This document shows positions 1 to 10,827 of a stretch of 64,000 nt of DNA, in pieces. Within the stretch, counting starts at the first letter, position 1, and every line of letters starts with the position of its first letter. The DNA comes from Cyclaneusma minus (lineage: Eukaryota; Ascomycota; Leotiomycetes; Marthamycetales; Marthamycetaceae), in assembly GCA_037179335.1 (NCBI GenBank), contig JAKZHN010000007.1:1054001-1118000 (forward strand). The letters are read 5' to 3'. The translations under genes and the position numbers were made by a program. The notes under the pieces were generated by a model. The model ran no database searches and was not told the DNA's origin. It saw nothing but the letters and a program-made list of their open reading frames with translations.

Positions 1-1
1 G

Positions 2-359
2 ACTGGAGTTCTGAAATCCAGGACACTGGACAAGCTAGACGATAGACCTAATCGGTATACTATCCCAGTTTTTCAGCCTCGATCCAGGTTTACCTGAATA
101 GAGATACGTTATATAATTGGGAATATTTAAAGTAATCGGGAATATTCAAAATAATTAGGAATAATTCAAAGTAACCGGGCGGGACGCCGGGAATATTTAA
201 AGAAACCGGGACCATTATCCTGGGCCCCGTTATAAGAAATACAAAAAGCAACTTCCATGAAAAGAAATGTACAAACCAATGGGTGAGATGCTTTTATACC
301 GCTTGTTTAAGGCAGTGGCCAGATTGGGCTTAGCCTGTCTTGGATTTCAAAACTCCAGT
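2..359. mobile_element. Probable short inverted-repeat element at the window edge
   Basis: Bases 2-24 and 337-359 form an inverted repeat with 21 of 23 positions matching. The 358-bp interior is non-coding and holds a short 19-bp repeat block. This is the layout of a non-autonomous TIR element. No target duplication can be checked because the left end is at the window edge. Confidence 0.45.
118..220. repeat. 19-bp minisatellite, block A
   Basis: About five degenerate copies of a 19-bp unit close to GGGAATATTCAAAGTAATC, interrupted by a short GC-rich stretch. It is the same family as the blocks at 567-869, 10035-10171, 12479-12590, 13822-13850 and 31450-31650. Confidence 0.7.
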
Positions 360-522
360 TGCGATTCAGCTCACCCCTAGATATATAATCCTAGACCATA
401 GTTGACTGGACATGGAAAGGTCCAATCAGGAATCACCTGAAGAACTATCAACCACTTCCAGAGAACTCATAATTGTTTGTACCGCCTTGAGTACATGTAG
501 GAGAGTCTGACTACCCATACTC

Positions 523-899
523 GTGGTGACAATTCTTGTACGCTCACCCTGGATCCTCCGAAGAACTAGGACTATTCCCAATACTTCAAAACGTTCCTAG
601 TAATTGAGAATATTCCCAGTAATTCAGAATATTTCCAGTAATTAAGAATATTCCTATTTCCTAGTTATTGGAAGTATTTCTAATTACTTGGAATATTCCT
701 AGTTACTCGGAATATTCCCAGTAATTGAGAATATTCCTAATTATTGGTAGTGTTTCTAATTATTCGGAATATTTCCAATTATTTGGAATATTCCCACTTA
801 CTCAGAGTATTCCCAAATCCCAATTACTCAGTATATTCCCAAGTACTCGGAATATTCAAGGATCTAATGTAGTACTGAGCGTACAAGAATTGTCACCAC
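523..899. mobile_element. MITE-like element with perfect 24-bp inverted ends
   Basis: Bases 523-546 and 876-899 are perfect inverted repeats of 24 bp, beginning GTGGTGACAATTCTTG at the outer edge. Between them lies almost only the 19-bp minisatellite. A related single end occurs at 3391-3414 with no partner nearby. No open frame inside could encode a transposase, so this would be a non-autonomous element or a foldback structure. No clear target duplication is visible. Confidence 0.6.
567..869. repeat. 19-bp minisatellite, block B
   Basis: Roughly 15 degenerate tandem copies of GGAATATTCCCAGTTACTC, a 19-bp period that stays in register over most of the block. The unit contains the palindrome GGAATATTCC. 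It is in the opposite orientation to blocks A and E. Confidence 0.85.
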
Positions 900-1385
900 A
901 AGCCTTAGCCATAATTATAAAACCAGCTAACTTTGCTCGTGGTTCAGCTTTTAGCTTTTATGTGATGGTGAGTCAATTGTCGCATGGCAAGCCAGTGCTT
1001 GCGAGGGAGATCCCGAAAAATGGTCGTCCTCATCTAGAGCTACTCGGGTTAGCCCGCCTGCCATGTGATTCATGTCACATGACGCCGCTTAAATCCTTCC
1101 TTCCCTTCCTCCTCCCCTTCCTTCTCCCCAACAGTGCACGCCTAAACCTCGACACAGCCAGAACCGCTCAATTGCAGCGCAGAACCAGCGCATCGACAGC
1201 ATAGCGATTAACGGCGCATCAAGATTTCCCACCTCGCGCGTTCGCTCCAGACACCACAGTTCTGGTCGCTGCAGCTCTCCCGTCTCTGCGCGGGCATCCA
1301 GATTGCCTCAATCCTCGAGCCTAATCCTCGGCACACGTGTCGCAACCTCGAAAACGCGTGCTATCTCACCCCAAACACTGTCGCA
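900..1385. other. Promoter and 5' leader of the PHD-finger gene
   Basis: No gene is supported here. The stretch becomes C/T-rich after 1080 (TTCCTTCC-type pyrimidine tracts), as is common in fungal promoters and 5' leaders just upstream of the start codon at 1386. Confidence 0.4.
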
Positions 1386-3065
1386 ATGTCTGGCGCATCT
1401 TCCTCCGCGAATGGCAGCAACAATGCTTCCCGCAGCGCCGGGCCAGAGGACTCCAGTGCCCGACCCTATGTGCCCCAGCTGTCCGAAGCTACACAGAGGA
1501 TCCTCGAGCGAATGCGCGCGGGCGCCGGCTCGGGAGGCTCCAGCGGGATTGTCGCGGGAGGATATGAAGATGCCCGCCGCAGCGTGCTGTCGAATATGAA
1601 GACAACATTGAATATGGAGGTTGATAGTCCAGGCGCGAATAATGAAACACCAAGGCGTGGTAGTGGAACCGGCAATAAGAGCATTGCGACTAAAGGTAGA
1701 AGCAATTCGATCAAGGGAAAGAATACCGGCGTGAAGGCTGGTACGAAGAGGAAGAGGTTCAAGAAGGAGAGTGAAAGTGCGGACGAAGACGAGGACGAGG
1801 TTGGTGCGCAGTCGGGTTCCGATGGAGAATTTGCTGCAGTGCCTACAATGACGAAGTCGGGAAGACAGGTTTCAAAGCCGACGCAGTTTGATCCTGCCGC
1901 CTCGGAAACACCTCCAAAAAGACGCGGCGGAGGCAAGAGGACGCAAGAACAGGCCTTGTGCAAAAGATGTGGAAGAGGTCACAGTCCTGCCAGCAACATG
2001 ATTGTGTTCTGTGATGGGTGCAACTTAGGATGGCATCAAATGTGCCATGACCCTCACGTTCCGACGGACGCGGTCAAGGATGAAAGTAAGGCATGGTTCT
2101 GCGGTGACTGTATTTCCAAGCGCACAAAGAAAGCAATTGCAGACGTGAGTCGAGGAGTGAGCTGGCAGAGCAAAAGCATGGAAGAGGTATCTAGACTCTC
2201 GTCCCTTTACAGCGCTCAGTCGAGCTCATCTTTGATACAGAAACGACAGTACCTCTCCACCCTCTCTCACCAAACGCTAGTCTCACTCCTCCTCCGCGCC
2301 GCGACTCTTCACCCTGAACTCCCCATCTTTCCCTCCTCGCTTCCCACTGTCACCCATACAACGCTACCTCCGGCCCAGCCCTCAGGCTCTGAACCACGTC
2401 GCTTCAATGTCTATCCTCAACAACCCTTCCCTCCCTCTGCAACAGCCGGCCTCTTCCCCCGTGCCGAATCCAACCCCAACGCCCCTATTAACTTCATCCG
2501 CAAGATTCCCACCGGCGCCTCGACTCCTAACTCTTCTTTTGTATCCGTCTCTCAGTTCTCTCCTGCCCCCGAAAGGCATGACGGACTTCCGCGAATGCAC
2601 GATGGGCTTCCGCGAGTGATGCACGACGGACTTCCGCGAATTAGCGGTACCCCAAGCAGCTGTGCGACCGCCACGCCGAACCGTACTGTTTCTTCACTTA
2701 CGCACTCCAATTCCGCGCCTCCGGATGCTCCTGCCACTGTGCTTTCATCACCTCTCCGCTCCCCAGACAACCCAAAGTCCGACGCTGGGACTAAGGAGAA
2801 TTCAAAGTCTGGCGAGCAGTCTGGAAATGCGCAGGGAGAGGCAGAAGCCAACGCTGATGGCGATGCTGACAACGAGAGCAGAGAGAGCACTCCCGCTTCG
2901 CCACCCTACCCCCGACCGGGCAGTGGATTGATGGCAAAACTGCCGCCAGATGACCAGGATCTGGACTGGCTGGTGGATGCGAACGACTACGGATCATTCA
3001 ATCATATGATGTTCAATCGGGCGGGGGAGAAGGTCGAGGAGAATGGGGTTGGGGTTGGAGAATAG
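1386..3065 (+). CDS. PHD-finger protein
   Basis: Single-exon gene of 559 aa. A canonical PHD zinc finger lies at about residues 190-240: CKRC, then CDGC, WHQMCH and CGDC supply the Cys4-His-Cys3 ligands, and the conserved Trp sits before the histidine. PHD fingers usually read histone H3 tails, so a nuclear chromatin role is likely but the complex is unknown. Upstream of the finger is a Lys/Arg-rich segment with an acidic stretch (about residues 120-145) that could be a nuclear localisation signal. The remainder is Ser/Pro-rich and disordered, and the C-terminus (LDWLVDANDYGSFNHMMF) looks conserved. Three HDGLPR repeats lie at about 2575-2640. The start follows a pyrimidine-rich leader. Confidence 0.88.
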   Translation: MSGASSSANGSNNASRSAGPEDSSARPYVPQLSEATQRILERMRAGAGSGGSSGIVAGGYEDARRSVLSNMKTTLNMEVDSPGANNETPRRGSGTGNKSIATKGRSNSIKGKNTGVKAGTKRKRFKKESESADEDEDEVGAQSGSDGEFAAVPTMTKSGRQVSKPTQFDPAASETPPKRRGGGKRTQEQALCKRCGRGHSPASNMIVFCDGCNLGWHQMCHDPHVPTDAVKDESKAWFCGDCISKRTKKAIADVSRGVSWQSKSMEEVSRLSSLYSAQSSSSLIQKRQYLSTLSHQTLVSLLLRAATLHPELPIFPSSLPTVTHTTLPPAQPSGSEPRRFNVYPQQPFPPSATAGLFPRAESNPNAPINFIRKIPTGASTPNSSFVSVSQFSPAPERHDGLPRMHDGLPRVMHDGLPRISGTPSSCATATPNRTVSSLTHSNSAPPDAPATVLSSPLRSPDNPKSDAGTKENSKSGEQSGNAQGEAEANADGDADNESRESTPASPPYPRPGSGLMAKLPPDDQDLDWLVDANDYGSFNHMMFNRAGEKVEENGVGVGE

Positions 3066-3919
3066 ACAATTCCTCGTTAATCAACGGCGAGAGTAAGGAG
3101 CCAAAAAAATGGGGCGCGTTTGGTAGCGAGGTGGTGATGGTAATTTTCATCCTGCTCACATGGATACCATTTCGTTAGCTCTGGAGGGGCCCCATATGCA
3201 TGGTATTGGTGCGGCGCGGGTTCTGGGAGGAGATTTTGCTCAGGTGAGAGCGCGCTTATGCTCTAGTGCTCGGTGCGTAATGCTAAGTCAAGCTGCTATG
3301 TGGTTTTGCCTGCTTAATTCATGTCGAGGATTTTATAGTTCGAAAAAGTAGTGTCCAGTCCCAAAAAGGGGTTCTCGAAGCGTGATCAGGCTCGTGGTGA
3401 CAATTTGTGTGCGCTCAGTCAAGAACATGAGATCGCCTTTAGTAACTGTTGTAGTCCCAATCACTACATAGGTATTTATAAAACCTCGGGCCCTCTCAGT
3501 GAATTGAGTGAATTGGACCTCCCAATCTCCCGAATAATTCCAATAAGTTAGCGCAGTAATGATTGGTTCGACAATCCACCATTCACCACGCAACAACTTT
3601 GAAGTCATAGGCTCCTCGGCGGCAAGCGCGTCGTTGCTGGGCGAACCGGAGCGGGCGGCGCAACCCAAACAAAACCCTTGGAGCTCCCGCAGCTGCGTAC
3701 AGCTGACATCAATGTTTCTGCCCTGCAACTTCATTCCAAAAAGAACATACTTTTGATTTTGATACTGCACAGAATTGCTTGATAGCTAGTATCTCGGGTT
3801 CCAAGTCCTATCATTCCGCTATTGCTTCGCTCCAGGTGTACCTTCGTCCCATTGGAATCATCAACACCTTCCTGGCCCTCTCATAGCGAGCGCAGACAAC
3901 ACAACGCTCCACCGGCGTC
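3066..3919. other. Intergenic region with a solo inverted-repeat end
   Basis: No gene is supported. Bases 3391-3414 (GTGGTGACAATTTGTG and on) match the terminal repeat of the 523-899 element with a few changes, but no inverted partner was found. A minus-strand frame at 3333-3770 has no family features and was not called. Confidence 0.4.
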
Positions 3920-6900
3920 ATGACGGCCACTGACGAGTGCCCGTCGGCGCCCATTTCCTGTGAGTCTGCTACACCCCCGACGCCTGTTGAGGAATATTCT
4001 GCTAATTGGAAACAGTTGCCAACAATTTCTGGGGCAAGAATGATGCCGGCGTCGGGCACCTGTTGGAGCGAATGACCAATGCAAAACAGACCTGCGATGA
4101 ACTGAAGGCTTTTTACAATGGTAAGACTACTCACACTACTTGCTGTGCACCCCCTTCGTGGCTCTGGAATTGCACAGTATGCTGACGCCAGTTTCTTCTA
4201 GCTCGCGCTGCCATCGAAGATGAATACGCTCGCAAATTACTACAACTGTCTCGCAAGCCTCTGGGACAGAACGAGACGGGGACCTTGAAGGCTTCTCTGG
4301 ACGTGGTAAGGGGCGAGACAGCTGCGATGAGCAAGGCACATCAAAGTATTGCTACGCAGATCAAGTCGGACCTCGAAGAACCGCTGGCTGTGTGGGCGGG
4401 TGGCATGAAAGAGAGGAGGAAGATTGTGCAGCAAGGCATCGAGAAGCTGTTGAAGGTCAAGCAGCAGCAGACTGCGGTTGTGAACAAGGTATTCAATATG
4501 TGTCTCCAATAGCGAGTGCATCGGCTAATTGTTTGGGACAGACGCGCGAACGATACGAAGGGGAGGCCCTCAAGATCAAGGGTTATCTAGCTCAGGGCCA
4601 CATGGTCATGGGCCAGGAAGAGCGGAAAGTCAAAGCGAAGCAGGAGAAAGCACAAATCAACCTGGCGAATGCGAACGTCGAGTACGAACAGGCTGTCAAA
4701 GTCGTCGAGGAAACCTTTGCTCGTTGGAACCGCGATTGGAAGCATGCAGCAGACAAGTTCCAGGATCTGGAGGAAGAAAGACTCGACTTCACCAAAAGCA
4801 GTCTGTGGACTTTTGCAAACATTGCCTCCACCGTCTGTGTCAGCGACGATGGATCATGCGAAAGTATCCGTCTGTCTCTCGAGCATTTCGACCTGCAAAA
4901 GGATATCAACGATTTCATCAAGGAAAAGGGTACTGGGCAAGAGATTCCGGATCCACCAAAATACATCAACTATTGCAGAGGAGATATTGACAGCACCTCG
5001 GAGGCTTCGGAAGACGAGAACTACTCGGTTGCCCAGTTCCAGCGAACAATCAACCCAGCCTTCCGAAGCTCTTCTCCTCAGCCGTCGACCTACGAATCTC
5101 ACCATGACCCAGAATCGGCTCTCGCAAAAGACTTGGGTCATTTCGAGTCTCCTCAAATTGACAATATCCAGCCAGATACCCCATCAAGCCGTGAGGCGAC
5201 CTTGACTCCTCAAAAGGCCGCAACAGACAGGGCTCGTCAAGCTCAATTGGAATTTCAGCAGACTCCGAGCAGACTTCAGTATGAAGAAAGTCGGTCCTCA
5301 GTTGACAGAGCTCGACAACCCCGTGTCGACAGTGTGCCTGAGCCGACCTCACGCAAAGGCAGTCAGGCCTTGGCGGATAGTAGTCGTCAGCCTCGTGTGG
5401 AGCCCTCGCAGACCCCTCGCAGACTTGAGTATGGAAACAACCAAGCCGTGGCAGATAGGAGTCGCCAACTTCGCGTGGAACCTGAGCAGACCCCTCGCAG
5501 ACTTGAGTATGGAAACAACCAAGCCGTGGCAGATAGGAGTCGCCAACCTCGCGTGGAGCCTGAGCAGACCCCTCGCAGACTTGAGTATGGAAACAACCAA
5601 GTAGTGGCAGATAGGAGTCGCCAACCTCCCGTGGAACCCGAGCAAAGCCCTCGCAGGCTTCAGTATGACGAGGGCCAATATGGTTCTCTTGCAACTGTTC
5701 CACATGATCCGTATCCACAGGATGGTATGACCATGTTATGCAGAACAGGTCCGCCATCAGAGAGGAGTGCTGCAAATAACAGTCTGATGAGACCTAACAG
5801 CAGGGACTCACAAAGCGAATACTCCAATCCTACTTCTTTCGACAGCCAGGAGCTACCGAGCGGCAAGTCGTCGCCAGTCAAAGCCCAAAAGCCCGTGTTC
5901 CAGCCGCAGCCTGTCCTCCCTCCACCGGGAGACCGAGAAGTGCAGAAGAAGAAGAGTGGATTTTTCCAAAACAGAAGTCCTTTCCGCAGGAAGAGCAAGC
6001 GCGAAGCAGAAACCTCGGCCGTTACTTCGTCCAGCAACAGAAACACTTGGTCTGCTGGCAAGCCTAGCCAATACACCCAAGAGAGCCCAGTTCGGAGCTA
6101 TGGCAAGAAAACTAATATGCTGACAGACAGGCCAAGTGGCAGCCCTGAGCCTGTGGACCCGCGCGCCACCTACCAGTTGAACATCGGAAACAACGTCTTT
6201 GATGTTGCAAGCCCAGACAAGAAGAGCAATGCGCTACAGAAATCTAAGACCAACCCTTCGGAGGAGGTCGATCCTGTCGAGGCTGCACTTATGGAACTCA
6301 AGGGTCTCAACAAGCAATCGTCACTCCGGTCTCCTGTTGACAGTCATTATGGCGTGAAGACACCTGCCCCTGATTCTGCTCCGGCCGAGAGACCAGTTCC
6401 TCCGTTCGCTCGCGGTGCTCTCGCGAGCACTCCTCCACCTTCCTACGATCAGCCAGTCTCTCTGCTGGGAGCTCCACAGCCGGCGCACACATCCAAGGCC
6501 ATGCGGCAGAGCACCCAGAAATATGTCGATCAGACGCAAAACATGTTCAGAACAAGTGCCTCATCGAGACCCGACTCCTCGGTCGGATTCTCTAATTCTC
6601 AAAGTCGCCCATCTAGGCCCCCATCGTCGGCCGCATTCTCTAATTCCCAAGGTCGACCCAGCACCCGTGGCAGTGATATGGTAAGAGCCCCGTCGCCTGC
6701 TGCTCCACGAGCCGCCTCTCCCCGACCAGCGACCCAGAGCGACGACCGACAATACCGGGCAGCGTCCCCAAATCCATATGCTGGCCAGCAACCACGACAG
6801 CATCAGCAGCGTTCGGCTTCTCGAGACCCATATGCGAGCCAGCAACAGCAACAACAAAGACCGCGATACTCACAGTCTGCGTCGCCCCAGAAGCGCGGTC

Positions 6901-7438
6901 TGTCGCAAGGCTATGACCGACAGAACGCTCCCGCTGATGTGGTTCGAGGGGTATCTCCAGCTCCTTTCCGACAGGAGAATAGACCAAGCAGCAGTCGAGG
7001 CAGCGAGATGGCAATGCAGCTTGCTCCAATTCCGGACGCTGGTGGCTACGGTTCGCAGAGAAGTGGTCGTCCCATGAGCCAATATGGTGGTCCTGGTGGA
7101 GGACAGCTGACCATGGCTCAACCCAACCAAGTGGCTGCACCAAGGAGCAAGAGTGTCGCGGACAACAGACAGTTTAACAGAGATGGTATTCCAATTCTGA
7201 ACTTTGGTAAGCTCCTCTCCTTTGACTTAACTTTGTGTTGGACAGCATGCTAAGACTCTGATTCATAGCCCGTGCCCTGTACTCGTACACAGCCGCCATT
7301 CCCGAAGAGCTCTCGTTCCAGAAGGGAGACACGCTTGCAGTGCTCGCCTTGCAAGACGATGGCTGGTGGCAGGCCGAAGTGGCAGGCAAGAACGGCAGAC
7401 CCGGTCTGGTTCCCAGCAACTACCTCCAGAACATTTGA
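3920..7438 (+). CDS. F-BAR and SH3 domain protein of the Cdc15/Imp2/Hof1 type
   Basis: Five exons: 3920-3959, 4016-4120, 4202-4488, 4542-7206 and 7269-7438, giving 1088 aa. All joins use GT-AG sites and keep frame. The N-terminal F-BAR domain (about residues 13-290) starts SFANNFWGKNDAGVGHLLER and continues as a long helical segment. The last exon encodes an SH3 domain (ARALYSYTA, GDTLAVL, DDGWWQAE, GLVPSNYL). The middle, about 650 residues, is Ser/Pro/Gln-rich and disordered. Proteins of this family bend the plasma membrane and recruit formin and other partners to the contractile ring and septum. Three near-identical 78-bp repeats lie at 5418-5651 in the linker. The start gives a short leader before the F-BAR core, as in relatives. 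Confidence 0.93.
5418..5651 (+). repeat. Three 78-bp coding tandem repeats in the F-BAR gene
   Basis: Copies at 5418-5495, 5496-5573 and 5574-5651 encode a 26-residue unit starting RRLEYGNNQAVADRSRQ. Copies differ by only a few bases. Two more diverged copies precede them and one partial copy follows. The period is a multiple of three, so copy-number change keeps frame. Confidence 0.9.
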
Positions 7439-8054
7439 TTTCTGGTTTTGTGCGCCTGATGACTTTCATGTTGCATACTCTTTCGCTGTCATGGATATGA
7501 TATTTGTGTTGGATTTCGTCACCAGGGTTCCGTCGGGTTGGAACTTGGAAGCGATTTGTGTGGATTACTTTGTGGAGTTCAATTCTTGGCGAGGTATGGG
7601 AGGAGGCTTTCAGAGTCATGTATGAAGGAAAGATGTAGCTATGTACTTGGATGGAAGGGATGTTTGGGCTTTGGGCGTTTGCCGCAGATAACGAGACATT
7701 CCTGCCAGAGTCAAAGGGGGAGGTCTCGTCTCGAGAAGCCCCAAACCTTTGAACTCATTCATCGCCGGTACATAGCAAGTTGTGTCATAAAAATACGATT
7801 TAGTAACCCAACTCGTCTGCATTTTGTGTCTACTATTATTAATTATTATATTATCAAGTAGAATTTGGGGGGAAATGGCACCAATACTGTTCATCTCGAC
7901 GAGAGCAAGTTCGTCGGACCAGCATGTGATGCACCCAACGTCATTGCCAACCCCAAAAGACCATGAGCTGCGCGACCAGCTCGACCACGCTTCCTCAACC
8001 GCAACAGCGAGTTATCCGTCGCTGTTCTGGCTGCGTCGCGCGCCTACAGCAGCC
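7439..8054. other. Intergenic, F-BAR to seipin
   Basis: No gene is supported. It holds the F-BAR 3' region and the seipin promoter. An A/T-rich run occurs at about 7780-7860. Confidence 0.4.
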
Positions 8055-9501
8055 ATGGATTCCGCTCAGTCAGCTATGGACAAGACCATGGTATATATTC
8101 CTCGTCACACAGGAACTGGAGAATGGCACAGAGTGCTAATGTTTACTTCAGGCTGTGGCAATGAAGCCCGTGCGGATCGCAACCTCGAAGCCGGCGCAAA
8201 AGACCTACCTAAACACTGCCCTGCTGTTCGTCACCTCGCTGGTCCTACTGGGCTTTGCTGTGTTTGGCTATGTGCTGTTCTACTGGAATTATGTGCCACG
8301 GATTGGCATCGAGCGGCCGGTGCATTGGCAGTTTGGGTATGCTTTCCATCCCAATTCTCTCTTCTGTCTCATGCCCTATCTTCATCTTTTCCTGCATGCG
8401 ATACAGAACGGAGTGGCAGAAAAGGGGCTGAACTGACTTGGTATGCTTCAATCTAGAGATGGACCACATCCTTACGCCTTAATTGACCTTGACTCCCTTG
8501 CAACGGAACAAGCCTACGACATCTCCTTGACTCTCGACGTGCCGCGCTCGCCTACCAATCTAGCGGCCGGCAATTTCATGGCTTCTCTCTTACTGCTCTC
8601 CCCAGCCTACACGCCCACTACCTCGGTCCCCAAGGAGATACGCGTGGAGATGAGCTCGTCCGCCATCCAGGACGCAATCTTGTATTCTGCAAGGAGGCCA
8701 GCCATTCTCACCTATCACGATCCGCTCGTCTCACTTACTCATCGCCTACTAGCACTGCCATTTTACGCACTGGGTCTAAAGCGAGAAAATGAGGTGTTGG
8801 CGGTGGGACTCGGGGAGGCTGTGGAGGTCGGCAGGGGATGGCAGAACGTGCCTCGAAGAGCGTGGTTGCAGCTGCAGATGCCTCCTTCTACATACGCGGC
8901 CAACGGTGCTGTGCAATCCAGCACAAGTACTGCAAAGCCGCTCGAGGTATATTCCTCGACGCTGAAATTCCGCGCCCGGTTCAGTGGGCTCCGCTGGCTG
9001 ATGTACAACTACCGTATCCTCGCCTTCGCGGTATTTACAAGCGCATTTTGGGGGTTTGAAATGGTGTTTGCGCTGGGGACGTGGGCGCTCTTGTCGATGT
9101 ATTTCTCGGGCGGGGGTGGAGGGAAGAAGGTTAAGAAGGAGACGGGCGAAGGGGAGACTAATGGGGTGGGAAATATTAAGGTGGAGGGGGAGGACGAGGC
9201 CGAGACTGACGAGCCGGATCTGAGCGATACGCCAAGGAACTTTCCTACTTATGGACGTCAAGCGCCGTTGAGGTATGAGGCGAGGGTCAAGAGGGAGGGC
9301 ACGGAAGAGACGGAGAGGGTGCTGGCGGAGACGGGTGTTGCGCCGCTGGATGCGGATGATGAGAGTGAAGAGGTCGGTGGGAGGTGGAGTGGTGAGAATA
9401 GGGGCGGGAGAAGCGATTCGGGGATTGGGACGAGTTTTAGCGAGGCCGGAGGATCGGGCAGTGGAATAGGAGTTTACAGAAGGAGAAGTGGGAGGAGGTG
9501 A
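8055..9501 (+). CDS. Seipin family protein
   Basis: Three exons: 8055-8090, 8152-8336 and 8457-9501, 421 aa. A first membrane segment (ALLFVTSLVLLGFAVFGYV, about residues 34-52) is followed by VHWQFGDGPHPYALIDL, formed across the second splice and typical of fungal seipins. A luminal beta-sandwich region follows (about residues 75-230), then a second membrane segment (ILAFAVFTSAFWGFEMVFAL). The tail is acidic, Gly-rich and disordered, which is longer than in yeast seipin. Seipin forms rings in the ER membrane at lipid droplet contact sites and controls droplet assembly. The first exon encodes only 12 residues; its ATG is the only one that keeps frame with the membrane segment. Confidence 0.9.
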
Positions 9502-10827
9502 AGCTGATGAGGGGAGTTTGGGATCCTCGAGCACACGTGGGAGTCGATCAAGAGCACGCGGTGTTTATGGTTACTGGCGCTGTCAAGGAAGGTATTTCAC
9601 GCATTGATACCCGAGCATGAATGTGCTCATACATCTTCCTTCAGAGTCAAATATCTCCGTAGTTTTAGGTGTCAAGCGGTGGGAGAAGTCTCCTTCCAAG
9701 GTTGTCACGAGAAGGAAATCCAGAATTCTTCACTTTCTCACTTTCACAAAGTTGGAGGATTCGACGAATGCCTCCTTTATATACTGCATAAGAAAAATGT
9801 ATGGTACACTTCCCGAGTGGCTCAGTGGAATACGAAAGAGTCGCAGAGTTCAAATCGAAGGTAAGTCGTTTCTTTTTGCTTTCTTTTTGCTTCATTTTGT
9901 CCGAATATCAGCCCATATAAAAGGCGTGCTAGTCCAAATGCCGTTGGTGTGTAATGACAAGCGCTCTTTTTTTGCTTCGACGGCTCGTCGCCCAATGAAT
10001 TCCCGAGTTCTTGATATGCGCTTCGTACAAACATTTCTGATTATTTGGATTTATCCTGATTATTCGGAATTCTCCCAATCGCTCGGATTTATCCTGTTTA
10101 CTTGGATTTTTCTTGATCTCTTGGATTTCTCCTAATGATTCGGATTCCTCCTAATCACTTGGATTTCTCAACGCCGTTCATGGCTTCCCAGAAGTGTGTC
10201 AGGAATTGCTCCGCTCGCGAGGACGATACAGTCAATAGAAAACGGGAATTGTTCGAGTTATCAACTAGCGGGTAAGATTTCTAGAATTTTCCTGGTGTGA
10301 CCCAGATTCCAAACGCTGTCCATGCCATCTTACGCGATTCGTACTGGTTCAACGAAGATTTCACTGCCATTTCAGTGGTAACAAGCTTTGGCTTTGTGTG
10401 ACCGTGTCCGTTTGAGGTGGTGGTGCCGGTCATTCTTTGTTTGGCACTTGTTAATATTTAGCATCAGAAGGCAACTCCTCTTTGTCATTTCGCAATATGC
10501 AATTTCGGCGTCCCCATTCTCACTCTTTCGCATCTGTCAAGTCCATGATTCTACAAAATTGAACTTCGTGAAGTTCTCCTGAGGGTGAACTTGTCGCCAG
10601 GGGTGAGCTTGTACGGTCAAGCCTAGCGAAGCGAAACTCGGTAAAAATTGGGCTAGCGCCAACGCGTCCCGTCCCTGTATATCTACGAGCTCGAACTCGA
10701 GCGAGGCGCGCAGCATCAAAGCCACAAATACCCGTTCCACGACCACCGACTGCTTCTTCACAACTGAACTGTCAACTATCCATCGAGATACAACTTCACG
10801 AAGGACCGACTGTGCCTACTAGCAACA
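9502..10827. other. Intergenic region with a 19-bp repeat block and a tRNA-like fragment
   Basis: No protein gene is supported. It contains a tRNA-like internal promoter fragment near 9811-9858 and minisatellite block C at 10035-10171. The last 200 bases are the promoter of the J-domain gene. Confidence 0.4.
10035..10171. repeat. 19-bp minisatellite, block C
   Basis: About seven tandem copies of a 19-bp unit close to GGATTTATCCTGATTATTC. It shares period and phase with blocks A, B and E but has diverged in the core (GGATTTCTCC instead of GGAATATTCC). Confidence 0.75.

Noticed and set aside
3333..3770. Minus-strand 145-residue frame between the PHD and F-BAR genes
   Set aside because: No recognisable motif, no coding bias noticed, and it overlaps a dispersed inverted-repeat end.
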